Below, in pieces: positions 12,446 through 23,559 of a DNA stretch of 64,000 nucleotides. Numbering within the stretch: position 1 is the first letter of the stretch; each line of letters begins with the position of its first letter. The position numbers and the translations under genes are program-made. Below the pieces are notes generated by a model, which saw nothing but the letters and a program-made list of their open reading frames with translations, did no database searches and was not told the DNA's origin. Origin of the DNA: Allolobophora icterica (taxonomy: Eukaryota > Annelida > Clitellata > Crassiclitellata > Lumbricidae); the NCBI GenBank assembly GCA_963556255.1, contig OY744606.1, positions 6,785,373 to 6,849,372 of the forward strand, read 5' to 3'.

Positions 12446-12499
12446 ACAACAACAACAACATTATCATCATCTTCAGCATTATCACTATAATCATCGGCA

Positions 12500-13213
12500 T
12501 GATCATTTCCATCTTAATTATTTTACAAATAAGAATTGTTCGCATGATAGCTTGGTCCCCATATAATTCACACACTGATCAGCTTTTCATACACCTTGGC
12601 ATCTTAAAAGTTGAACAAATTAAATTATTACAAACTAGTGAATTTATACATCGATACAAGTTCAACACCCAGTGCATATACTAATTTCTTCAATCTAGCC
12701 TCGGACTATCACTCCTACAATACTAGAAATTTAACCTAATTTAGAAGTGAATTTGCTCGTACTAATCCTCGTTAATTTTCGATTAGATGCCTAGTTGTGT
12801 GGAATGAATTACCTCACTATCTTCGTCTCATTCCCAACTTACAATTGTTTAAGCAGCACTTGAGTTTTGGTTAATTGATCCAAAGAAGTAGAAAGGGTTC
12901 AACGTCTTTATTCTGTTTTTTTAGCTAAGGTAAAACAATCTTGTTTTACCTACATTGCCTGTTACGTACTTATTAGGATGCTGTGAACAGAGTTTGATAT
13001 GGTTAACTCATCTGCTGTCAAGAATCATACTAAGTACATAGGTGGCCCCAATTAGCGGGACTTCGGGCCCTTTAAGGTTTCCTTTTGTGTCCACTGTAAA
13101 ATTATCCCATTCGTTGTTACGTTGTTACTATGTTTACTATGCAACTTTGTTATTATGCTTAAGTTTATGATGTTTACTTTGGACCAATAAAATTTGTGGT
13201 TATGGTTATGGTT
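12500..13213 (+). mobile_element. LINE 3' fragment, broken
   Basis: Different frames read consecutive pieces of a non-LTR reverse transcriptase C-terminus: a LGILKVEQIKLLQ-type segment near 12590, then RCLVVWNELPHYLR and FKQHL near 12790-12860. The 3' UTR ends in CAATAAAATTTGTGG with GGTTAT repeats. The same 3' end recurs at 60375-60520. Frameshifts and stops show a dead copy. The class is CR1/L2/Jockey-like. Confidence 0.65.
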
Positions 13214-13399
13214 TTCTTTATCTTCGTTCTAAGCATCAAATAGCATCAAATGGCATCATCATAAATTACTATCATCATCTTCATCATCGTCGTCGTCAAC
13301 ATCATCGTCATCTTATATCATCATTTTTATCATAATAATCATCTTCATGATGATGTCACAATTTCTACATCGACACAACGCACATGCCGTTACAAGGGC

Positions 13400-13640
13400 G
13401 CATAACAACCTAACGACTAGTTGGATAAGCAATATTAAAGTAATGGGCCTTGAGTCTCGTCTTGAATGTGTCAACCGTAGTCGATAAACGTATGAAGGCT
13501 GGAGTACTATTCCAGCACATAGGTCCGACGACTGAGAAGGCACGATCCCCGAAGCAGGTGTCCGATTTTCGCACGAGCAGATCACCTCTGTTCTCCGACC
13601 TGAAGGAAGAACCTGATCGAAATAACGACACATCAACACA
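13400..13640 (-). mobile_element. LINE reverse transcriptase C-terminal fragment
   Basis: The minus frame at 13410-13631 contains FGDRAFSVVGPMCWNS and FKTRLKAHYF, the hallmark C-terminal segment of CR1/L2-like LINEs. There is no upstream RT domain, so this is a truncated relic. Confidence 0.62.
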
Positions 13641-13765
13641 GAATTATTATTAATTTATTGCCCATTGCTGCCAATAGCTAGTAACAGTCAAATGGTGCTT
13701 ATAGTTGAATTGTGCTGTTGTTGTTATTGGTTGCAATAAACCTTTTTTGATTGATTGATTTTTTT
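13641..13765 (+). mobile_element. LINE/SINE 3' tail
   Basis: GTTGCAATAAACC followed by (GATT)n resembles a LINE 3' terminus on the plus strand, abutting the minus-strand LINEs on both sides. Confidence 0.35.
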
Positions 13766-13769
13766 ATAT

Positions 13770-14680
13770 TAAAGCATTTTTATATAGCGCTCCTTCAAGA
13801 TTGCCTACTCAGAAGCACCCGCAGCTCAACCACGATAGAACAAAGCATTTCTGAGGACAGTAAAAAAAAAGGTGAAATGCCCAATCGGTGTTTCGCGGAG
13901 CTTGGTAAGGAGCCAATTCCAGGTCATGGGGGCAGCCACAGAGAAGGCACGGAGCTTGCGTATGGCTGTTCGCGCGCGAAGAACAATGAGTTCAGCTTGC
14001 GCAGCTGAGCGGAGATAGCAACAACACTGCGAACATGAAGTGGTATAGCAAAGCTCCCGCAAGTATGGAGGACCAAGCCTTCAAAGCAGAGATTCGGTAA
14101 GTGACGCGCTGTGGGCAGGGAAGCCAGTGGAGGATATCCCTCATATATACGCAGACACTCTGCCAAACTTGGGGATGCGGCCTATAGAAGGCGGGCAGCA
14201 GAACGCACGATATTATTCAGGGGCTCAATCCAGCATGCCGGGAATCCGTCATATATGGCACTTCAGTAGTCCAATCGAGAAAACATAATGCATGAACACG
14301 AGTGGAAGCTGCACCAGGGAACAAAGAACCTTGAGCTGCCGGAGCTGGTAATAGCAGCTGCGGGAGAGAAGATTTATGTACCGCGTGAATGCAAGTTCCT
14401 GGTCCAGGATGACTCCCAACTCCCGGATCAAGATCGAGAAAGAAAGGTGTGGGAATTGGATGCCAAGAGAAGACAGATCTATTTTAGAGAACTACTGGGG
14501 CGTGCCAAGCCAGATAAACTGCGTCTTAGCCGGGTTAAACAGCAGGAGGTTTGCAGACATCCAGGTCTGCAGGGACTCGTGGCATGGGTGACGGGTCATG
14601 CACTTAGGTACTCAGAGGCCGCACCATGCAAAAATCTGTACACCAGCACAGCCAGTTTGTGCTCAGTACGATACTGAACC
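13770..14680 (-). mobile_element. LINE reverse transcriptase 3' portion, broken
   Basis: Minus-strand frames give, in order, RELGVILDQELAF with SCYYQLRQLKVL (14249-14431, the region after the RT catalytic core) and LRAFSVAAPMTWN (13826-14062). The 3' UTR has GGAGCGCTATATAAA, a tail shared with the LINEs at 38010-38295 and 56265-56790. Several stops and frame changes make it a pseudo-copy of CR1/L2-like type. Confidence 0.7.
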
Positions 14681-14744
14681 GGGAGCCAATGCAGCCCGTC
14701 ACGGAGCAATGGTGTAGCACGGTCGAACATGGGCATATAACAAC

Positions 14745-14942
14745 ATAATGATGATGGTGATGATGATGATGATGATCATCATCATCATCATCATGATCAT
14801 CACCATCAACATCATCTTTAGTTCAATCTATATCTTCATCATATCTTCATATTTTATTATTATCATCATCATGTCGCATTATCGTCTTCACCTCTATTTT
14901 CTAAATTCTAAATCATATATAATCATCATCATCATCATCATT

Positions 14943-14992
<50 letters not shown>

Positions 14993-15094
14993 TATCACCA
15001 GCTTTTGATTGCACTTCATCTGTTTTTTTCATCGTTACATAGCATAATCATCATCAGCTGTAAATTCATCTACTTCTTCGTCTTCATCATTTTT

Positions 15095-15170
<76 letters not shown>

Positions 15171-15205
15171 CCACCACCACCACCACCACCACCACCACCA
15201 CCACG
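14745..15205. repeat. Long (TCA)n cluster with a (CAC)n end
   Basis: Three trinucleotide runs (14745-14800, 14920-14998, 15090-15204) separated by short unique pieces. Poly-Ile, poly-Ser and poly-Asp frames are artefacts. Confidence 0.95.
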
Positions 15206-15442
15206 ATGTAGCAAACACTGAATTGGTATGAATGAAAGCTGAGAAAAAATCCAAAGCAATAGTTTCAATAACTAAGCAAATAATTTTGAACTATGACTAT
15301 GACATCATCTTAATCTAGTCGTCTCAATTTCTCCATAACATTCTTCACAATCAGCAATTCGATTTTTGCGCGAAAATCCAAACTGCAGTAAACTAAAATA
15401 AAAAATACTATAGGCTAATCGATAAAGGCCTCGCTGATAGGT

Positions 15443-15781
15443 CTAACGAATCCAATAGAGGCGGTAGCAAGAGTAACATAGACGTGTGTGGAAATAGAAC
15501 GGCGGCGGCAGATGTGACGTTGATCGAAGTAAATAAGTAAGTACTGGGAACTGGCAAGATGGTCGTTTCACAGGAAGATCCTGAGGTTCATACGTGTTGA
15601 ACATACTTGGATTCATGAGACAAAGAAGATCCATTGAACCACTGAAAGCTGTCCTGAGGTTTAACCAAGCTTTGGGAATTACCTGAAGGGGTTGAATAAC
15701 GAATTGGGTAGTTGAACCTCCATCAGTGAACAAGTAAATCTCTGTCATTTTTATCATCGTTATCCTCCTGTTCGTAATCAT
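15443..15781 (-). other. Unrecognised 112-codon open frame
   Basis: An uninterrupted minus frame of normal composition (Pro-, Leu- and Ser-rich) outside the simple repeats. No domain, signal peptide or splice context was recognised. It may be chance or part of a decayed element. Confidence 0.2.
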
Positions 15782-15989
15782 CAGTTCCGGAATACAACAG
15801 CGATATGGCGATTACTGCTACGATTTCTTAACTCTTTCTGCGATTACGGATATATGGAGAGATCGGAAGTTCCTCGAAATGACACCGTCCTGCTACTCCC
15901 CGTTGTCTGGTACAGATCTCTGCCAAACCGAGCTGGGTCACCTTTGTGGATATTATCATTAATGAAGGTGGAAAGAGAGCAAACTAAAG

Positions 15990-16105
15990 GCATTTCTGTA
16001 TCCCCGAGCTTCTGTCCTGGGAGCGCCTCTGAATAGTTATTCTGCGAGAGGCGCTTTATAAATGTCTAGATACAATACAATACAATACAATACAATACAA
16101 TACAA
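15990..16105 (+). mobile_element. LINE 3' tail with (ATACA)n
   Basis: The words GGGAGCGCCTCTGAA and GAGGCGCTTTATAAAT match the 3' ends of the LINEs in this window. They are followed by about seven ATACA repeats that probably seed from the tail. Confidence 0.45.
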
Positions 16106-16515
16106 AAGAACTTAAAACAGGGAGTGAAAGCTTTAACTTCATTCTCATACAATAATGATCCAGGTCTATACATGCTCAGAACCGTAAGATTGGGGATTGA
16201 TTAAACTAGGTTGGCGAGAGGTCCATAAACGCAGTTGTAGCTTAGATAATGATTTTTAATTGCAATTTCATTTGAAGCGACTATCTATCGATGTTTTGAG
16301 TATTTTGATAACGGCGTCATAGAAATCATTAGTTTAGATTAAATACCACATCTCCCGAGAAAGTATATAGGTCACCCTATACGTAAGGTAATCCTCTAAG
16401 CCTGCGTCTGATATCTCCGATGCCATCCTTAATGTGGCGTAGTACCCCATTTAGTCAAAGGCCAACCCTTTTTACATACCAATTGGTTCCAGACCTAGAT
16501 CTGTAGGATCGGCCA
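16106..16515. other. Unassigned spacer
   Basis: No gene or recognisable repeat. Confidence 0.25.
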
Positions 16516-16519
16516 GTAG

Positions 16520-16770
16520 AGTCTTCAATCCCCTACGTGGGGAGGAACAGTGAACAACTGTTACCTATGGGTCCTCACGAAAGCGCAGTGAACCCTGCGG
16601 GTGGAAAGCCATCACCAGTCTACGCGAGTCAGCTCTGTTAACATTACAGTACGATATAACTGTAACTTGATAATGCAGTTCAGACTGGCATATTGAACGG
16701 ACAACAGGAAGTATTAAGAATCGTTAAGAGACATTTTTCAGTTTAGAGCGAAAGACAGTCGCGGTAGGTG
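16520..16770 (+). repeat. Dispersed repeat (uninterrupted copy)
   Basis: Uninterrupted counterpart of the repeat that is split at 6335-7385. Shared words are GGAGGAACAGTGAA, ACTGTAACTTGATAA and TTTAGAGCGAAAG. Confidence 0.5.
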
Positions 16771-17095
16771 AGTTGCGAACGCGAGGCTCCTTTACTTATC
16801 ACCCACAGGATTTCCATTCCAAATTGAAGTCTCACCTCTTTAAGAATTCCTACCCTATAATCCACCCGATCCTCTGCCTGTCAAGCTTTCAATTACTCGA
16901 CGAAACCCGCCGTAAAAGCTACTCTACCTCGTTCCTCTGGTTTCTCTGGCAACTGGACTCCGAACTCCACTGGACGTCGATCTCTGATGCGACGCAGCGC
17001 TCGAGAATAAAGCGGGTGCTTGCGCGTAGCTCTAGAGTAGCGTTTTAAAAATGTGGACTTTACGAAAATTAAAATCACGATTACAATCAATCAAT
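16771..17095 (+). mobile_element. LINE 3' fragment
   Basis: The plus frame carries FHSKLKSHLFKNSYP, then SRIKRVLARSSRVAF before the stop, ending in a TTACAATCAATCAAT tail. A minus-strand relative is at 22470-22770. Only the last ~90 codons remain. Confidence 0.58.
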
Positions 17096-17098
17096 ATA

Positions 17099-17990
17099 GG
17101 GGCCATCCATATATTACGTAAGCAAAAATCGGGGAAAATTTTCCCCCTCCCTGTTCGGACGCGCACCTTTTTCCACCTCCCCACCTGCGTACGTACAGTT
17201 GATGGTATCTAATCTAAGATCACCTGCAGAATGTGTCAGTTACACAGGTTGAGGCAGCGACTGTCTGCACTTTAGGCCAGATTGAAGGATGAGTAATCCA
17301 TGGAATCACTATTGAGTTGTGTGATAGTTTAACAGCGTTCAGAGGTAAGGTGGAATTCAAGTGACACCTCTCCCACAGTCCTACTTCCTCTGGTAGTACC
17401 AGATAGCTGGAAGCACTGAACTCTAGCTCACTTTCAGCAGTGTGTAAAACTTTTTAAAATAAAACTTTATATTTTAAAAGCTAGGGGACGTGAGAGACTA
17501 CAGGCAATATTTAGGAGACTGATTAAAGCTGGTTATCTTCCTGTGGACTACCTTAGATTCGAACAATTGATCCGTACTGCTGATTCTAAACTTTTCACGG
17601 CCGTCCTTACATGTCCTACACATGTGCTTCATGTGCTATTACCTCCTGTTGAGCATACGGGTTATACTTTGCGACCCCGTGTTCATAATCGGGTTCTCCC
17701 GACTGCTGACAGTCTAGCTCGTAAATCTTTCATAATTAGGATGATTTTCACCGGAATATAGGCCTTAGTATTTTAACCTGGACGTGATATACATATGTAA
17801 ACCAAAATGCAGTTAGCAGTTGGATTAATAAAGGATATACTTACTTACTTACTTACTTACTTACTTGAAGGCCAATCAATTTGCGTACGTACATTATCAG
17901 TAGACCCACCATTCCCGTTCGCAAGCGTACGCAAAACATGCATTTCGGTTACCCCTCCCCTCCATGCGTACGTAATATATGGATGGCCCC
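17099..17990. mobile_element. MITE with GGGGCCATCC ends, carrying a nested LINE
   Basis: The inverted ends match the 437-bp element at 7501-7937 and the flanks are ATA on both sides (17096-17098, 17991-17993), again a 3-bp duplication. The inner segment 'actttaggccagattgaaggatgagt' is common to both copies. The extra length is a LINE 3' end inserted inside (about 17470-17870). Confidence 0.75.
17470..17870 (+). mobile_element. LINE 3' fragment nested in the MITE
   Basis: The plus frame (17543-17761) ends with LRPRVHNRVLPTADSLARKSFIIRMIF, divided here as LRPRVHN and FIIRMIF, a terminal motif seen in many LINE ORF2 proteins. It is followed by (ACTT)n at 17840-17868. Confidence 0.6.
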
Positions 17991-18065
17991 ATAAACGTGA
18001 TATAGAGCCGCCCCTTCAAGACCCCTACTCGGCCCAGCCGCGATAGAAACGAACTGTTTTGGGGT
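17991..18065 (-). mobile_element. LINE 3' tail scrap
   Basis: Minus-strand words resembling the shared LINE end (GGGTCTTGAAGGGGCGGCTC), very short. Confidence 0.3.
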
Positions 18066-18539
18066 CATTGCATCATTACGTAACGCCGAAAATGGCCGTT
18101 TTTGACCCACCCACCCTGTAACGCTTCGTAACGTTTCCCTAGACCCACCCACCCACCTACCCCAGCGTTACGTAATTATTGTTACGAAAAATCACTTTCG
18201 ATTTACTATGTGAACGCGCAATCATAATTCATATTTTATAGCGAATTTAATATAATATTTGAATTAGAATTTGACAGTAGACCTAAAATATACAGAACTG
18301 TTTTATTTATATAAATGACAGTCATGTTTGACACGCAATTTTGTTTTTTTTTAAAGTTTTACGTCAAAAGTTTTACACACTGCTGAAAAGTTTCATGGAC
18401 TAAAATATGAATAATTAATCAAAATTAAGATTAACTAATTATTTGCTTAGTGTAAGCACTTTGATAATTATTAATACAAATATTGTTCAGTTTTTGTAGG
18501 GCATCAATTTTAGATGTTTGAAATTCGTGTCCACTAAGT

Positions 18540-18965
18540 AAAATATGCTTTAAAGTGGTTCTTCGAGGTCAGGAACCTGCGAAACCTTTCGATTGCGGAT
18601 TCAGTGTACTATCCAAAAAGATCATGGTGTTGCACAATTATACAAGAACAGAATATGTAATGACAGAGCGCCATACTGAAACTTTTGTTTCAGAGAATTC
18701 TCATCATGACACTGCAGCTGACCGTTAACCGCAGCATGTCAAACGTAAAGGAGAGGGTTGTTAGCTATCTATCTACATGCCCAAGGGTTTCTCACTCGAT
18801 ATATATGCCAAAAGTATAAAGGAGAGGGTTGTTGGCTATCTACATGCCCAAAGGGGTTTTGACTTGTTACATGTCAAAAGTAGAGGAGAGGGTTGATAGT
18901 TACTTACATGCCCAAAGGTTTTTGACTCGCTACATGGTGAGAAAGTCATCCCGTTTGACTGACGG
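18540..18965. repeat. Dispersed repeat with a ~70-bp tandem triplication
   Basis: Three consecutive units containing GGAGAGGGTTGTTAGC, ACATGCCCAA and a GACTCGCTACATG-type end lie at about 18740-18940. The flank (CCTTTCGATTGCGGATTCAG) and unit words recur once near 57120-57460, so the triplication is local to this copy. Confidence 0.5.
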
Positions 18966-19619
18966 GCAATTGTTCTGTCACACCTTGAACTAAACAAGAA
19001 TAGATATGGAGAGTATTTTCTATTGGCTATCGGGCAGAGTGGAGAGTTCCACGTTAATTGGAGGTCACGGTGAATTGTTAACCGCTAACTCTACCAGGCA
19101 CTCGCCGCAGACAATGAGAGCTTGGAGGAGTGTGGGGTTTTGGAGCTCCATAGCTGTAAAAGTCACCTCATATATCACTGGGTGCTTGAGCTGGGGAAAG
19201 AGGCTCCATGGTATGAGTCCTCTGTCTGAATTGCATCCCAAAGAATGGACGATGACAGAGCGCAGTCGTCAAACACCACCGGATGCACGTATATAGATGT
19301 TGCACAGCCATGGGTTTGGTTTCGATGATTGTAACTGTAATTGTAACCGAACATTTATATTACGCCACTCAGATCAGCAGCGCTCTCAACCCGCATCAAT
19401 GCCAGCACCAGCAAAAAGGTTTTCAGGCGTCTACTGAACTGGAGAGGAGAGAGGGCAAGAAGCTATTGTTGGAGAAACAAGGGGAGACAGTTCCAAGCAG
19501 AGGGACCCACATATATGCGAAGTTCCTGGATTGTGCCGTGGAATAGCGCATACGAGGGAGAGCCATAAGGCCGCGGGCCGAGGATCACAAGAAAGCCCGC
19601 ACAGTCTAGGAAGACACCG

Positions 19620-19965
19620 GTGTAAAGACTTCAGGCTACCCACCCCCCATTTCAAGTTACCCCCGGTAATCTGAAATCGATTTCATATTACCCCCGGGGA
19701 TAGCCTGAACGCGATTTCAAGTTACCCCTGCGCTGTTCACTTTATCCCCTATTTGATTTAGCTAATATGATAAAGTCTCATGCTTAAGACTCATGATACG
19801 TTCATTGAATAAAACACGTGAAACATACAAGATTGAAAGCTAGTCTACACGGTTAGAAATATAGGTTTTCCTACAGTGGTTTTTCTGTAAAAATATACAG
19901 AAAAAGGCTGTAAATGACAGATACAGAATCTTTTCTGTAAACTGCCGTCAACGGCGCGGTGTTAC
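19620..19965 (-). repeat. GGTAA/TGTAAA repeat element, short copy
   Basis: 19620-19745 is a block of GGTAATCTGAAATCGATTTC palindromes headed by CCGGTGTAAAGACTTCAGG. 19850-19960 has TGTAAA/ACAGAAAA words. The same two modules, in the same relative order when read on the minus strand, are at 47266-48945 and inverted at 39540-40570. Confidence 0.55.
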
Positions 19966-20159
19966 TCCAATCAGTCTCCACGCTAAAATCTCGTGACTTA
20001 AACCTTGCTCCTCATTGGTCACGTTTCGGGCGCCGTATGCACAAACATTTTGCAGCGCTAGTCTAGCATGCAATATAGCGACTATAAAGTGCAAAATTAA
20101 TTAATAAAAAGTAATTGAATATTCTGTAATATTTATTATCCAATGTTCTTTACAAATGA

Positions 20160-20386
20160 AAATAAATGTGAAAAATTACTATAACAAGTTCAAAACTGTC
20201 CGAAGAACAGCATTACTTAGAGACGAACGAGGATGTGTGGTCGTTGGTGAATTCGCGGCGTATTTTGACAATGGCCACTGTATGGTCATAAGATGTTTTA
20301 CCAAGACATTCACCGCAAATGCAAATTTCCAAACTAACACACGCATTGAGACAAAAAAGCCCACATATTATTATAATCAGAATTAA
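20160..20386 (+). other. Unrecognised 76-codon open frame
   Basis: An open plus frame of mixed composition, shadowed by minus frames. No domain or splice context. Low support. Confidence 0.12.
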
Positions 20387-20723
20387 ACATATGGACAACT
20401 GAAAGGGTATTCAGCTCGTTGACGCACATTATCGAGTTTTAATACCACTCAAACGAGTGACTTCTGTGGCCTATGGGTTTATCATTCGATTTTATGACAT
20501 GTGTTGGCCGAGTTCCGGGTTCGATAACCAACCTAGAATTTCTCTGGTAAAATAAAACTTTTAGCATTAATAAGCTGGCTGACATTTAATCAATCAATCA
20601 ATCAATATTCGTTTATTCGTCAACCATTTGTGTATAATTGTGCATTTAAACTGTCATTCAGATTTTTTCACTTATTGTGATTTGTTTTGTTAATAATATT
20701 TAATATTTAGGGAGTGCTCTCAT

Positions 20724-20908
20724 AGGCGTAATTTTTGGGGGTTTCGAGGGGTACCCGTACCACCACTTTTTGGACTGGGGGTACCGTACCCCCACTTTAA
20801 AAATGCCAATCAATATTTTATTATTGGGCCTTCCCAGAGATCAGTCTCTGCCTTGCTTCGTGTACGTAAGAAACTGGTACCCCCACTTTTTAGACCAAAG
20901 TTACGCCC
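20724..20908. mobile_element. Short MITE, family GGCGTAA (copy 2)
   Basis: Same ends and internal CAATATTTTATTATTG core as 1901-2089. The left end is AGGCGTAATTTTTGG and the right end is GTTACGCCC. Confidence 0.7.
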
Positions 20909-20919
20909 TTAGTGTTCTA

Positions 20920-21205
20920 TAGTGTATTCGTTACCATGCTGGGCTGTCAATCGAGAGGTCAGAGTTGGAACTCCTCGCCAGAGGAGAAATTTGGTTTGAG
21001 ATTTCTGCTCCACCTGCACCCGTTAGCCAACTCAGCTAGAACGAGTAAATTTACCATACAATGTAGGTGGGAAGACAAGATAGCCAGGGTGAGGACTGGC
21101 CACCCACCCTCATATGCTGAGGCTAAGAAAATGAAGTCGTTAACACTACATACCAATGGCTGTCCCAGGGGTAGCTTAAGAGACTGCTCTACTTCTAATA
21201 CTTAA
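20920..21205 (+). mobile_element. tRNA-derived SINE (family B)
   Basis: A degenerate tRNA head (GGGCTGTCAATCGAGAGGTC) is followed by a body with AATTTGGTTTGAGATTTCTG, CATATGCTGAGGCTAAGAAA and TAGCTTAAGAGACTGCTC. Other copies: 39180-39470, 49600-49895, 51500-51790 (minus), 62880-63075, and a fragment at 38450-38595. Confidence 0.62.
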
Positions 21206-22465
21206 TGATGCATCAGTAATCAATAATGGCTCTTTTGGTGAAGTGCTCACATTTCTGCAATAAATTATAACGTTAAATACAGATGTTGTAGAAAACAGAT
21301 CAGCAGACGAAGAGATTTTCAGTTATGCAATTCAGACAACACTCATCTCTGCACTGAATATGGTTACATGACAAAGAACAAAAAACACACGTATTTCACG
21401 GAAAAGCATTAAATTACAACATGAAAATACTGAATGTTGAATTCTAACATTTTACATTTTCAAAAACAATCCATATTAATTAGCAGGAATCCACATAACA
21501 AAACAGTGTCTATTCACAAAAATGCACATATAAAGTCAACATTATAGCAAATCAATTAGTGATTTGTAAAAAACACTCGGGACTTGAGACCGAACCAAAT
21601 TTGTCAGTATTCACGGGTCTATCAGTATTCAAGTCTTTACTGGCGAGTACCTGCACCAAGAAGCTTCAACAAAAGCAGAGCTCATTCAGATACTCCGCTC
21701 CAAAGACAAAAAACCATGAACAGTTATTCCACTGTTTATATTATTTTCAACAGTTTTAAACACAAATAGCTATTTTGTCAGCTTTCGCTTGTTGTTTATT
21801 CAAAGTGGCTTCGGATTGTGTCAGTCTCTTCTGTTGCTGTAGTTTCGATTAACATGTAATTTTAATTATGAACAATTGGTAAATAATTAAGAATGAAATG
21901 ACTGCACACTGAATTCGAATCGACATCTGCAAACAACAACTGTGCATTACTTCAGCAGCACTCCATATAACATGATAAGGAGTATCTCCAGAAATATTAA
22001 TATATAAAGAAGAGTGTCACCACAAATATTAATGATTCTGATAAGTTCTCTGATAAGTTCTCAAGCCCCGTAACACAAAACATGCCGTTACAAGGGTGTC
22101 TAATATCAGCCTAATATATAGTTAACATTCAAGTAAAACAACTATGATGGTAAAAATAACATAAAAATTTAGTTCTATCTATTACAAGAAGAATAAAGCC
22201 ATCCCTTGGCCAGCTGCATCACTGGCTAAGTGTCATGTCCTCAATCACTGTATGGAGTAGGCCTTTTTGGGCAGCGGTCGTAAACTGTCTCTTACTGAAC
22301 TCATTTCTGATGATTTAACATCAGGCATCCACTCCAAGAAATCATAAAAGAAATGGAGCTTAGTCCAAGTTCAAAAACACCATAGAAATTCAACTCCTTC
22401 TACAAAAACAACAGTTCGAGATGCATCGTAATATCTAAATTTCTAAAGCTTATTCACGAACACTG
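21206..22465. other. Unassigned region
   Basis: AT-rich non-repetitive sequence without a supportable gene. The short plus frames at 21559-21769 overlap each other and have no domain. Confidence 0.3.
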
Positions 22466-22469
22466 TGTT

Positions 22470-22770
22470 GTATCAGAGGGGTTGTCCTGAGATTGATGTC
22501 CAGTGGAGGTTCAAGTCCAGTTTGCACAAAGACCAGAGACAGGAAGCAGAGCAGCTACCACTGCGGGTTTCGCTGAGGATGAGTAAGCTTGGAAGGCGGA
22601 GTATCGGATGGATTTGGATAGGAATTCTTGAAGAGGCGAGACCTATGATGCATTTTCAGTTTGGTGAAATACTGCAAGTCCATTTGAAGCAGCAATGTCA
22701 ATCCTCATTTTTCGTTGACAGGCAAGTGTCCACAGATCCTTCCTGTGAAACAAAATCAATGTTTTAAGTA
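22470..22770 (-). mobile_element. LINE 3' fragment
   Basis: Read on the minus strand it contains SRLFKNSYPNPSD, matching the plus-strand fragment at 16771-17095 in both wording and following sequence. Confidence 0.5.
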
Positions 22771-22929
22771 CATGGTTAAAGTTTCAGACTTGTGATAATA
22801 GGATTGCGAGTTAGAACTTTACATTCCGAGATAACTTTTTATCACGTTAAAGACTTGGAAGACTTCACCTCTAATGAGACATCAACAGTCGTGTTCCAGC
22901 AGTGCAGATGTTTGCATCCCTTGGTGTTG

Positions 22930-23036
<107 letters not shown>

Positions 23037-23289
23037 CCCTGAGGTACTTCGTTCCCTCAGGGTCTTAGAGATTAAATTAGTTGTTTTTTCCGGAACGGTT
23101 AACCCTCGTCCAAGTCCTGCTGGGCTGATACCATTGAGCCGCTAAAGGCCACCGCGTTAAATCGTTGAATGGTGACAGAAATTATTATTATTATTATTAT
23201 TATTAAATAGTAACATCTATAGTGCCAGTGTCTAATATGCAAGGCATCAACCGATGGCACACCAAAGCCAACTGTAATCTGGTCAGCAT

Positions 23290-23559
23290 TCAGAAGGTCA
23301 GTCTGTTGAAACAGACAGACAGCTTATGCCGGATAAGCAATCCAGAACAGATAAGTTTCAAGTTGAGCATGACTGACAAAGGCAACTGAGCAGATTGAGC
23401 ACCTACAATGATGGAATTCCAAAATTTAGGTCCATCACCCAAAAACCCTCGTTCGGTCAGCAGAATTTTAACTTCAGGTATTACAAAAGATAGGCATTCG
23501 GATAAACCTGTTCCATAGGCATGACACTGAAAAACAAGAACTGTCATAATTAAATACAC
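23290..23559 (-). mobile_element. LINE reverse transcriptase C-terminal fragment
   Basis: The minus frame includes ERGFLGDGPKFWNS, the degenerate form of the LINE 'RAFSVxGPxLWNSLP' segment. No further domains. Confidence 0.45.

Noticed and set aside
12171..12566. 131-codon frame with poly-His and poly-Gln
   Set aside because: It joins a SINE body to a (TCA)n/(CAA)n run, so not a gene.
14288..14677. 129-codon plus frame rich in charged residues
   Set aside because: It is antisense to a recognisable LINE reverse transcriptase fragment.
14748..15268. Poly-Ile, poly-Ser and poly-Asp frames
   Set aside because: Trinucleotide microsatellite translations.
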